Source: Ignavibacteriales bacterium
GTDB lineage: Bacteria; Bacteroidota; Ignavibacteria; Ignavibacteriales; Ignavibacteriaceae
Direction of reading: 5' to 3'
Assembly: GCA_003538625.1 (NCBI GenBank)
Contig: DPRR01000026.1
Span: 21,601 to 85,600 of the forward strand
DNA: 64,000 nt
The position numbers and the translations under genes were made by a program. The notes beneath the pieces were generated by a model. The model worked only from the letters and a program-made list of their open reading frames with translations, was not told the DNA's origin and did no database searches. This document shows positions 53,906 to 61,017 of the stretch, one piece after another (position 1 is the first letter of the stretch; every line of letters starts with the position of its first letter).

Positions 53906-53982
53906 TAACTTCATACTGAGAATTGAATTATTGAATGAGTGAATTAGTTGATTAGTAAACATTACAAACAAAGATAAAACAA

Positions 53983-54186
53983 TTAACATAATTTATCCAA
54001 TCCGTTTGGATCATACTGCTCAAATTTCTTTCCGCATATTCTGCACTGATGAACCCGAGCAATAACAATATTATGAGAGCTATTAACTGAATGAGTTTCT
54101 TCAATGACTTTTAGATTCTGCTTACAGTTGTGCTGAACTGTTGAATCAAGCTGTAAACATTCTTGAAATCTTTTTACTTCCATCAT
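53983..54186 (-). CDS. Small Cys-containing hypothetical protein
   Basis: A 67-residue product with no recognised family. The C-terminal third reads HQCRICGKKFEQYDPNGL and ends in Cys, which would fit half of a zinc ribbon. Two adjacent ATGs start it, with a weak AAGG upstream. It is the last minus-strand gene of the island, after a 416-base structured gap, so it may have its own promoter. Confidence 0.45.
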   Translation of the reverse strand: MMEVKRFQECLQLDSTVQHNCKQNLKVIEETHSVNSSHNIVIARVHQCRICGKKFEQYDPNGLDKLC

Positions 54187-54458
54187 ATCATTAACCTTTC
54201 ATTTGAATTGAACACACTACGCCTGCGAAAAAACATTTTTTGCCCTGTAAACAACTGTTTCCAATTGATTTACTGAGAGAAGTAAAGGCGAAAAGGATTG
54301 CCGAAAACGGAGAGGTTGGTGATACTTTTTGCCTTTACCATGATAGGTAAAGACTAAAAATGTGAGTTAGATGAAAAGGCTAAATAGGAACAGCACAAAT
54401 GCAAATTGTATCAAAAGGGCAAAAAAGATTTTCTAATTTCTTTTATAAACAATTGAAA

Positions 54459-54519
54459 AAAATGCCTGTTGAATGTACTTCAAAAGCGAATTTTTTTTTG
54501 AGAGTGGAACAGGCATTTT
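54459..54519 (-). terminator. Long hairpin 1, probable terminator of the capsid operon
   Basis: AAAATGCCTGTT (54459-54470) pairs perfectly with AACAGGCATTTT (54508-54519) around a 37-base loop that holds CTTCAAAAGCGAA (54478-54490). On the minus strand a T-rich stretch follows, downstream of the exported protein gene. Confidence 0.6.
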
Positions 54520-54534
54520 GAAACTATAAAAAAT

Positions 54535-54588
54535 AGACCTGTGAGCGAACTTCAAAAACGAAAGATTTTGGTTAAAGCGAGCAGGTTT
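54535..54588 (-). terminator. Long hairpin 2 with the same loop motif
   Basis: AGACCTG (54535-54541) pairs with CAGGTTT (54582-54588, one G-U) around a loop containing CTTCAAAAACGAA (54550-54562), 12 of 13 bases identical to the loop of hairpin 1. It lies 15 bases beyond the exported protein stop. Confidence 0.5.
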
Positions 54589-54602
54589 ATTTTTGAATTA
54601 AA

Positions 54603-55493
54603 TTACGGGGCTTGGGCGGCTGTAAATACCCACCACCTTACACCATCGCTGACAATGTGATAAAAGTTAGCTGATTCGGCGTTGTCATCAATAAAAAAAT
54701 TAAGACCGGAACCAGCTTCTTCAGGGGTTCCAAAAAGGGATTCAAGTTCACCACGGGTTGGGGGATTTTCTACATCATAGGCATAAACTTTTTGAATCAT
54801 TGCTCCGCCAAAATAGCTTGGGTAATCATCTTTACCGTAAAAGTGATAAAACTTTGTAATGTTAGCAGGCTTATCATTACTTGAATGGAAACTATAAAAA
54901 GTATCAACTAATGTGTTTCCGGGACCCCATTTGTTAATTTCAGATTTGAAACCATAAGCATTTATGATTGTATCATTCGCACCTGTTTCAAAGGAATGAA
55001 GAGAAAGAACACCAATTGATTTTGGAATTAAACCTTTAGAAGCATCTGAGTAAATCAAGCCACCTAAACCAACCATCGAACTACCTGAACCCCAAGTTGC
55101 TGAACCTTCAATAGATGACCAAGCGACACCTTGAAAACCAACTACTGGCTCTAACTGAATGCCGTGGTTAGTTGTTAAGAATGCATAAGATATTCCTCCA
55201 AGAATATGAGTTGAACCGGTGAAATGACTGGAATCAACATCTATCTGTAATCTTAAAGCAGGACGCCAATTCTGAGCGTTCTTATAAAAAATGGAAGGTA
55301 TTTCTTCAGCACCCTGATCATACCAAAGATCTAAAGCATTCTGAAATGAAGAAGCATCATCATAGATAATTAGTGTCTTAGGCATAACAGGACCATTTGG
55401 CCAGATAAGCTTGCCTCCTTCAACCGACCATTGAGCGTGAGTAAAAGAAGAAAGCAGCAATACGATTAAGAAAAAAAATATTTTAAAAAGCAT
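54603..55493 (-). CDS. Exported fibre-like protein of the phage island
   Basis: A 296-residue product with a clear signal peptide (LFKIFFFLIVLLLSSFTHA, cut before QWSVEGG). The body is Gly/Ser/Thr-rich and beta-like, and the end (FFIDDNAESANFYHIVSDG, then RWWVFTAAQAP) resembles C termini of phage tail or capsid fibres. A virion fibre with a Sec signal is unusual. ATG at 55493 with GGGGG upstream is chosen over TTG at 55505. It follows the decoration gene by 20 bases. Confidence 0.6.
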   Translation of the reverse strand: MLFKIFFFLIVLLLSSFTHAQWSVEGGKLIWPNGPVMPKTLIIYDDASSFQNALDLWYDQGAEEIPSIFYKNAQNWRPALRLQIDVDSSHFTGSTHILGGISYAFLTTNHGIQLEPVVGFQGVAWSSIEGSATWGSGSSMVGLGGLIYSDASKGLIPKSIGVLSLHSFETGANDTIINAYGFKSEINKWGPGNTLVDTFYSFHSSNDKPANITKFYHFYGKDDYPSYFGGAMIQKVYAYDVENPPTRGELESLFGTPEEAGSGLNFFIDDNAESANFYHIVSDGVRWWVFTAAQAP

Positions 55494-55513
55494 TTTATCC
55501 CCCAAGTAAAATG

Positions 55514-55843
55514 TTAAACTAATTTTACTCTAATTAATTCATCAGCACCTGTTGATGCATCGAGAGCAAATCCATTCGACTCACCTGCAAAGAAAGTTAT
55601 TGCTTTACCGGATGCATCAGATTGAATTTTAGCACCCTGGGCTACTGCAGCACCGGATAAGACTAATGCAATACCTACAGAAGTTACTGGAGCCATTTCA
55701 CCTAAATCTGATTCAGCATTGCAGACACCAAGTGCTTTAGCACCATTACCGCATATATCACCATCAAAAGCGATGAATAGATTTTTTGCCAAGTTGACTT
55801 TAGCTTCAATTGATGTAATTAAGATCGGCTGTTCAGTTTTCAT
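55514..55843 (-). CDS. Capsid decoration-like protein (DUF2190-like)
   Basis: A 109-residue Ala/Gly-rich protein. The pattern, with repeated small-residue strands (GIALVLSGAAVAQGAKIQSD, ITFFAGESNGFALDAS) and a closing LIRVKLV, resembles DUF2190 capsid cement proteins that follow major capsid genes in many phages. Overlap of 4 bases with the preceding gene suggests one operon. Family assignment is by pattern and position. Confidence 0.65.
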   Translation of the reverse strand: MKTEQPILITSIEAKVNLAKNLFIAFDGDICGNGAKALGVCNAESDLGEMAPVTSVGIALVLSGAAVAQGAKIQSDASGKAITFFAGESNGFALDASTGADELIRVKLV

Positions 55844-56055
55844 TTTTTATTCCCCTTATTTTTAGTTTGCGTAACTTTAATTTCAGATCCTTCGCTTTGT
55901 TCAGGATGACCTTCGGTCAGTTCAGGATTATGATTTACCGGAATTAGAAAATCTTCTATACCTTTTGTTTGTTCTTTTGTAAGTTCGATTTCACTTCCTT
56001 CCGGGTGAAGTTTATTGTTTATAAATAAATCTGTTTTATCAATTTTATATTTCAT
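55840..56055 (-). CDS. Small phage structural-module protein
   Basis: A 71-residue acidic protein. The first 40 residues (DLFINNKLHPEGSEIELT, GIEDFLIPV) resemble small proteins encoded beside the capsid gene of Mu-like phages, of unknown role. The rest includes ELTEGHPEQSEGSEIK, the translation of a dispersed repeat. ATG at 56055 with AAGG 8 bases before it is preferred to 56073, which would overlap the capsid gene. Confidence 0.55.
   Translation of the reverse strand: MKYKIDKTDLFINNKLHPEGSEIELTKEQTKGIEDFLIPVNHNPELTEGHPEQSEGSEIKVTQTKNKGNKK
55886..55930. repeat. Dispersed repeat lying inside a coding sequence
   Basis: GATCCTTCGC, TTTGTTCAGGATGACC and TTCGGTCAGTTCAGGATT form a variant of the TTCAGGAT repeat at 32561-32586. 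Here it is in frame and encodes TEGHPEQSEGSE. Confidence 0.55.
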
Positions 56056-56065
56056 CGGAATAACC

Positions 56066-56989
56066 TTATGCATTTGTATCGTTGATTAAATAGCCTGCAT
56101 CGGAACCAACAACTTTCGGAATGAATATATCCGTGTTACGAATTATTTCAACTTTTCCCCCTTCAGTATATGTATCTACAACAGGATTATTCTTTTTCTT
56201 CAAGGTGTAAGCAAATGCAGGCTCATAATATGAACGCGGAACATCTTTATTTGCTTTCGGAACGTAAGCGATTACAACATTATCAGACCAAATATCACTG
56301 AACACATCTGAATCGTTTGCATAAACTGAATCGCCGACATAAAGTTCATCGAAGTCAAGAAGCTGACGTAACAGCTCAGGAGTAATAACAGCACTTTGAG
56401 TGTATTTAATTCTGTCCAGAACTGCCGGATGTTCTTTTAATGCGCTGTATGAAGATGCACCGAGTATACAAACATTAGGACGTTTTGCAATCTTACTCCT
56501 GACAGCTTCTTTTGCTGTTTCAAAAATTGTGAATGGGTTGCTTGATGTATTGGTGAACTTATCACCTGCAGCAAGAGTAACTTTGTTGCCGGTTGGATAT
56601 GTTGATAAATTCTGAACTATATCAGCAGCGAGTTTTTCCAGACGTAATGAAATTCCATCTGTAACAACTGTTGTTGCGTGAAGGCGGAGCGGAAGAATAT
56701 CTTCCTCTTGTTCGCGATAATCAATTGGATATTCAAGATCGTGTTCTGTTAATACATAATCAATCACATCCCTGTTTTCAGGATTAATCCTGTTGGACTT
56801 AGCTCTGATTGCTCTTTCAGTGTTGTAAATCTTGAATGCTTCTTTTGTAAATTGTGGAATCTTACCACCTTCCTTAGTTACCGAAACGACTGGAAACAGT
56901 TTTGTGGCAGCGTGAGAGGCGTTTGTAAAACCACGGGCAATGTTGGTTAAAACCTGATCAACTACTCTTTTCTTTTGTAATGTGCTCAT
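56066..56989 (-). CDS. Phage major capsid protein
   Basis: A 307-residue protein of the size and composition of an HK97-fold major capsid protein, and directly downstream of the protease/scaffold gene as in Mu-like head modules. Visible segments are an N-terminal helix, TKLFPVVSVTKEGGKIPQF, then a long spine-helix region (ISLRLEKLAADIVQ), and a C-terminal beta part (YVGDSVYANDSDVFSDIW, GKVEIIRNTDIFIPKVVG). Assembly of an empty shell is the inferred role. Family name not certain. Confidence 0.75.
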   Translation of the reverse strand: MSTLQKKRVVDQVLTNIARGFTNASHAATKLFPVVSVTKEGGKIPQFTKEAFKIYNTERAIRAKSNRINPENRDVIDYVLTEHDLEYPIDYREQEEDILPLRLHATTVVTDGISLRLEKLAADIVQNLSTYPTGNKVTLAAGDKFTNTSSNPFTIFETAKEAVRSKIAKRPNVCILGASSYSALKEHPAVLDRIKYTQSAVITPELLRQLLDFDELYVGDSVYANDSDVFSDIWSDNVVIAYVPKANKDVPRSYYEPAFAYTLKKKNNPVVDTYTEGGKVEIIRNTDIFIPKVVGSDAGYLINDTNA

Positions 56990-57008
56990 TTATTTCCCCT
57001 AAATTTTT

Positions 57009-57998
57009 TTAATTATGAATAAGCTTTGTTACTGCACTTAAGTAAGAGATGTTTTCTTTTTTCATCAGACCAAGTGCTTTTTTATGAAGCTGTTTTGATT
57101 CAGCATCTATTTCCATTCCTATGAATGAATCGTCTTCTAATGAATTGTCATCTTCCGGTTTTTCAGCAAAGTTTTCATAGTAAATAATCTTTGGGAATGA
57201 ATTAACAAGAGAGAATAAAAGCTTGTTGACTTCTCCCTGAAACTTTGAAGGTGAAAAATCATTACTAAAATTCTGAGCCTGCATAAAGTTGGATAGTTCT
57301 AAAACTTTGTCTTTAATTGCCGGAGTTAAAGTTCCTTCCTCAACTTTATCATCGAGCAAATTTTCAAAATCACTGTTAGAGATTTTTGCCTGGAGAGAAT
57401 TAAGCTGTGAATTTATTTTGCTGATTGATTCTTTTGTTGAGTTATTTTCAGACTCGGAAAAGTTTTTCTGCAAAGAGGAAATAGTTTCCTTGAGTGAATT
57501 AATTTCCTGAGTGAGCTCAGTAAATTTTTCAACATCTGTTTTAACTTCTGATTTATTTTCACCCGGCTTCGTTTCACTATGCCGAGGCAAGTAATCAAAT
57601 TCATAGACCACAGATGACGGAGAAGAGAATTGAATATCAGCTAATCCTTTAACGGCAGGTTTTGCAGCACCAAGAAAACCTATGTGACGAAGTTTTCCTT
57701 CAGGTGTGAGAGATATGCTTCTCTTTTTGTAGCGACCTTCTTTAAGTGCATTAAGAAAATCAGAATGAAGTTTCTCATCAGACGCTTCGGCTATAAGCTT
57801 ACCGTCTTCTGAAACTGATAATGAATTTACCCAACCGAAGGCAGGGTCATTATCTTCAGGGTGGCCTATTACAATCGGAGCTTCATCTTCTTCCGGCTTG
57901 TAAGACTGAGCAATGAAGCTGAGATCGTCAAGTGTATAATCTTTGGTAACCCCTTTATCACTTGTATGAGTTCCGGTCTTAAATATTTCAAATTTCAT
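57009..57998 (-). CDS. Mu-like prophage I protein: head protease/scaffold
   Basis: A 329-residue protein. Residues 1-120 match Mu gpI-like head maturation proteases (FEIFKTGTHTSDKGVTKDYT, APIVIGHPEDNDPAFGWV, HIGFLGAAKPAVKGL). Residues about 150-215 are coiled coil (scaffold part), and the C terminus is helical. In Mu, gpI cleaves itself and the scaffold during head assembly. First gene of the minus-strand head operon; GGGAG precedes the ATG at 57998. Confidence 0.82.
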   Translation of the reverse strand: MKFEIFKTGTHTSDKGVTKDYTLDDLSFIAQSYKPEEDEAPIVIGHPEDNDPAFGWVNSLSVSEDGKLIAEASDEKLHSDFLNALKEGRYKKRSISLTPEGKLRHIGFLGAAKPAVKGLADIQFSSPSSVVYEFDYLPRHSETKPGENKSEVKTDVEKFTELTQEINSLKETISSLQKNFSESENNSTKESISKINSQLNSLQAKISNSDFENLLDDKVEEGTLTPAIKDKVLELSNFMQAQNFSNDFSPSKFQGEVNKLLFSLVNSFPKIIYYENFAEKPEDDNSLEDDSFIGMEIDAESKQLHKKALGLMKKENISYLSAVTKLIHN

Positions 57999-58016
57999 TA
58001 GTTATCTCCCTTTTAA

Positions 58017-58154
58017 CTAACAAGTTAAGGTTTTAAGTATTAAATAATTAAATGTTTAAGGTCAATTTAGTAACAAACTTTAATAAATGCAACTATTTTC
58101 TTATATTAACTAATAAATTAAGGTAATGATTGTCAAATACCTAATAAATTAAGG
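58017..58154 (+). repeat. Three copies of CTAAYAARTTAAGG in the divergent phage promoter region
   Basis: Copies lie at 58017-58030 (CTAACAAGTTAAGG), 58110-58123 and 58141-58154 (both CTAATAAATTAAGG). The first is next to the protease ribosome site on the minus strand and the last contains the ribosome site of the terminase gene. This placement suggests a regulator binding site for both operons. Confidence 0.65.
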
Positions 58155-58161
58155 GGATGAA

Positions 58162-58476
58162 ATGAAAACAGAAGAAATTGAGCAGAATAAAAAGAAAGTT
58201 GAAAAGCTTGCATCATTCGGTTTAACGAATAAAGAAATTGCAGATGCTTTAGAATATAATGAAGATACGCTGAAACGTAATTTTGAGATTTTTCTTATAA
58301 AAGGGAGGGCTAACCTTAAACAGCGATTAAAGAGTAAACAAATTCAGGTCGCTATGGGTGGTAATGTTTCTATGCTGATATGGCTTGGAAAGCAGTATTT
58401 AGATCAGAGTGAAAAGGTTGTTGAGACAGGTGATTATCAAATTATGATAAAAAGAAAAAAGGTTGGCAAAGAGTGA
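58162..58476 (+). CDS. Phage terminase small subunit-like protein
   Basis: A 104-residue DNA-binding protein. A helix-turn-helix (KLASFGLTNKEIADALEYNE) is followed by helices, then MGGNVSMLIWLGKQYLDQSE, a segment common to small terminase subunits, which recognise phage DNA for packaging. Four bases overlap with the large subunit gene. Its ribosome site AAGGGG is part of a 14-bp repeat. Confidence 0.78.
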   Translation: MKTEEIEQNKKKVEKLASFGLTNKEIADALEYNEDTLKRNFEIFLIKGRANLKQRLKSKQIQVAMGGNVSMLIWLGKQYLDQSEKVVETGDYQIMIKRKKVGKE

Positions 58477-59753
58477 GAGAGTTAGAACTTGAAATAAGTT
58501 ATCATAAAAATCAGGAGAAGATTTTATTTAAGAGTGATTCGAGGTTTAAGGTAATTGCAAAGGGAAGAAGATTTGGTTTAACACGCGGATTTGCTAATTA
58601 CATTATTGAGCAGATGCTTGATGGTGTTTCACCTATTCTTTGGGTTGATACTGTTTACGGAAATATTGAGAGATATGTTGACAGATATTTCATACCTACA
58701 CTTAAAAGCTTGCCTAAAAATTTATGGAAGTACAGAAGCAATCGAAATGATTTGAGAATTGGAAATTCTGTTTGCGATTTCAGAAGTGCAGACAACCCGG
58801 AAAATATTGAAGGGTTTGGATATGCACTGATTGTAATAAACGAAGCGGGAATAGTTCTAAAAAACAGAAACCTATGGACTGAAACAATACTGCCGATGAT
58901 ACTGGACTATAAAGCGAAAGTTTTAATTGGTGGAACACCGAAAGGTAAGACGGTTAAAAGAACAAAAGAAAGACACTTGTTCTATGAACTATTTGAACGA
59001 AAGAGTAAGGATTGGGAATCATTCAATTACAGTTCTTATGATAATCCGTTGTTGGACCCGAAAGAAATTGATGAACTTGTGAAAGAGATTTCACCGGCAT
59101 TAAGAGATCAAGAGATTTATGGAAAGTTTATTGAAGCTGAAAATGCGGGAATTATTAAGCACGATTGGTGGCGTTATTATGAGGATGAGAATAAACTATA
59201 CGAACAAAGAGTATTAAAGAAAGTTCAAAGCTGGGATACTGCATTTAAGAAAAATCAAGAGAATGATTACTCTGTTTGCACAACGTGGTTAGTTGGTGTA
59301 AATGCTTACTATCTCCTTGATGTTTGGAAGGGGCGAGTTGAATTTCCGGAGCTTAAGAAAAAAGTTGTTGAACTTTATGAACTTCATAAAGTGAATGAGA
59401 TTTTAATTGAGGATAAAGCAAGCGGACAAAGCTTGCTGCAGGAACTGCAACGAAATACAAGACTACCGATAAAGCCGATAAAAGTTGAACAGGATAAAAT
59501 AGCAAGAGTGCACGCGGTGACACCGCTGATTGAATCTGGCAGAATTATTCTTCCACAAAATAAATACTGGCTTAAAAGTTTTACTGATGAATGTAAGGAG
59601 TTCCCTAATGGGGAATTTGATGATGTAGTTGATAGTATGAGTCAATTCTTATTAAATGAAAAGGGTAAACCAACAGGGGATTATAAAAGCATTAAACACT
59701 TGCCAAGAACAGGTATTTCCAGAAAGTATAAAAAGTATAGGGGAGTAAAATGA
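58473..59753 (+). CDS. Phage terminase large subunit
   Basis: A 426-residue DNA-packaging motor. The ATPase N-terminal half has a Walker A-like AKGRRFGLTRG (about 29-39) in which the usual GKT Lys is Leu, Walker B ending VINEAG (about 127) and a GGTPKGK coupling motif. The RNase H-like nuclease half has SWDTAF, LIEDKASG and EFDDVVDSM with the metal-binding acids. The GTG start is at 58473 within the small-subunit gene. Confidence 0.88.
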   Translation: MRELELEISYHKNQEKILFKSDSRFKVIAKGRRFGLTRGFANYIIEQMLDGVSPILWVDTVYGNIERYVDRYFIPTLKSLPKNLWKYRSNRNDLRIGNSVCDFRSADNPENIEGFGYALIVINEAGIVLKNRNLWTETILPMILDYKAKVLIGGTPKGKTVKRTKERHLFYELFERKSKDWESFNYSSYDNPLLDPKEIDELVKEISPALRDQEIYGKFIEAENAGIIKHDWWRYYEDENKLYEQRVLKKVQSWDTAFKKNQENDYSVCTTWLVGVNAYYLLDVWKGRVEFPELKKKVVELYELHKVNEILIEDKASGQSLLQELQRNTRLPIKPIKVEQDKIARVHAVTPLIESGRIILPQNKYWLKSFTDECKEFPNGEFDDVVDSMSQFLLNEKGKPTGDYKSIKHLPRTGISRKYKKYRGVK

Positions 59754-60916
59754 AAGAGAATAAAAGATTTTTGATGACTGAATATGCAACGAGAAACAAG
59801 GTTGATGTATTCAGTACACTATATAAGACATTGCCGGATCCCGATAAACTTTTAGAAGATAACAATTATGATTACGAGATCTACAGAGATTTGTTGACTG
59901 ATCCACATTTAATGGCAACAATACAGCAGAGGAAAATGCAAGTAATGCAGATGGGATGGGAGTTAGAGTGTGAGGGTAAACTTGAGAAGAGAGTTCTTGA
60001 AATAATGAGAGAACTTCCATTGAGCAATATAATGAGTGACGTGCTTGATGCTATATTCTTTGGGTTTTCAGTTGGTGAAGTAGAATGGAAAAAAGATGGA
60101 AATGAAATTGTCCCGGTTGATGTTATAGGGAAGCCACAGGAATGGTTCATCTTTACAAGAGATAATGAATTGAGAATGAGAAAATATAAAGATGGGAGTT
60201 ACTATTTTGAAGAAGGTGAGAAACTGCCAGCATATAAATTCATACTTACACAATACAAACCGACATACACTAATCCTTATGGACAAAAAGTATTGAGCAG
60301 CTGCTACTGGCCGGTGCAATTAAAGAGAGGCGGGATTGAATACTGGCAACTGATGATGGAGAGATATGGTATGCCTTACCTGATTGGTCGTTACCCGAAT
60401 TCTTTTACTGATCTTCAGAAGAAAGAATTCCTGCAGCAACTGCAAGCAATGGTTGAGGATAACATAACAATATTTGAAGATACGCTTGGAATCGAACTGA
60501 AGGAAAGTCCGCAATATGATATTGGACAACTATATGAAAACCTGGTGAAGTTCCACAACAAGGAAATCAGCAAAGCGGTTTTAACCGTGACGCTTACGAT
60601 TGAAATGGAGAAAGCAGGAACTTACAAGTCAACGGACATTCATAGAGAAATGCTTTCATACCTTGGTGTGAGTGATAAGAAGTTGGTTGAAAAAGCGTTG
60701 AATACTTTGCTATCGTATTACATTAAACTGAACTATGGAGATTTGTCTTGTCCCCGAATAAAGCTTGTTAAGAAAGAAGCGGTTGTTGATGAGAGTGCAG
60801 AAAGGGATAAGCTGTTAAATGAGATTGGAGTTACATTCACAAAAGACTATTTCAAGAAGAGGTATAATCTTCAGGATGGGGATTTTGAGTTATTTAAACC
60901 CCAAAGCCCCGCCTAA
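59750..60916 (+). CDS. Phage portal protein, DUF935 (Mu gp29-like)
   Basis: A 388-residue protein of the DUF935 family, the portal of Mu-like phages. Signatures are LTDPHLMATIQQRKMQVM, WELECEGK, FFGFSVGEVEWKKDG, YWPVQLKRGG, WQLMMERYGMPYLIGRYP and a helical C terminus with TYKSTDIHREM. It is shorter than Mu gp29 (about 510). Overlaps the terminase gene by 4 bases. No gp30/MuF-type head gene follows, which is unusual for this module. The stop lies inside a terminator hairpin. Confidence 0.85.
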   Translation: MKENKRFLMTEYATRNKVDVFSTLYKTLPDPDKLLEDNNYDYEIYRDLLTDPHLMATIQQRKMQVMQMGWELECEGKLEKRVLEIMRELPLSNIMSDVLDAIFFGFSVGEVEWKKDGNEIVPVDVIGKPQEWFIFTRDNELRMRKYKDGSYYFEEGEKLPAYKFILTQYKPTYTNPYGQKVLSSCYWPVQLKRGGIEYWQLMMERYGMPYLIGRYPNSFTDLQKKEFLQQLQAMVEDNITIFEDTLGIELKESPQYDIGQLYENLVKFHNKEISKAVLTVTLTIEMEKAGTYKSTDIHREMLSYLGVSDKKLVEKALNTLLSYYIKLNYGDLSCPRIKLVKKEAVVDESAERDKLLNEIGVTFTKDYFKKRYNLQDGDFELFKPQSPA

Positions 60917-60923
60917 GCGGGGC
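60906..60923 (+). terminator. Hairpin at the end of the portal gene
   Basis: GCCCCGC (60906-60912), loop CTAA, GCGGGGC (60917-60923), then AATTT. The portal stop codon is in the loop and 3' arm. A near copy with AACCCCGC/GCGGGGTT lies at 61484-61503. Confidence 0.65.
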
Positions 60924-60927
60924 AATT

Positions 60928-61017
60928 TGGCGGAGAGTGTGAGATTCGAACTCACGATAGTATAAATACTATGGAAGATTATAAGTCTTCTGCTTTCAAC
61001 CACTCAGCCAACTCTAG
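60928..61017 (-). tRNA. Class II (serine-type) tRNA-like gene with UAU anticodon
   Basis: Read on the minus strand: CTAGAGT TG, D arm GCTGAGTGGTTGAAAGC, anticodon arm GAAGA-CTTATAA-TCTTC, variable stem ATAGTA-TTTA-TACTAT, T arm GTGAG-TTCGAAT-CTCAC, ACTCTCC, G, and an encoded CCA. All arms pair perfectly except the first two acceptor positions (C and T opposite CC). The loop gives anticodon TAT (AUA codon, Ile) on a scaffold and G73 typical of tRNA-Ser. It may be a decayed or phage-specialised tRNA. Confidence 0.75.

Larger units (their letters stand above)
54187..54602. other. Structure-rich non-coding region of the island
   Basis: No gene is seen. At 54282-54295 GTAAAGGCGAAAAG pairs with CTTTTTGCCTTTAC at 54325-54338 (13 of 14, one G-U), with an inner CCG-AAAA-CGG. 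Two tandem hairpins follow further right and are listed separately. Small RNA, attenuator or terminator functions are all possible. Confidence 0.5.

Noticed and set aside
53747..53989. Minus-strand frame of 80 codons over tRNA-Asp, containing GADETRTRDLLRDRQAF
   Set aside because: This is the well-known false protein produced by reading a tRNA-Asp gene backwards; the tRNA explains the sequence.
59811..60529. Several minus-strand frames of 69-89 codons under the portal gene
   Set aside because: All are antisense to a well-supported DUF935 gene and overlap one another.
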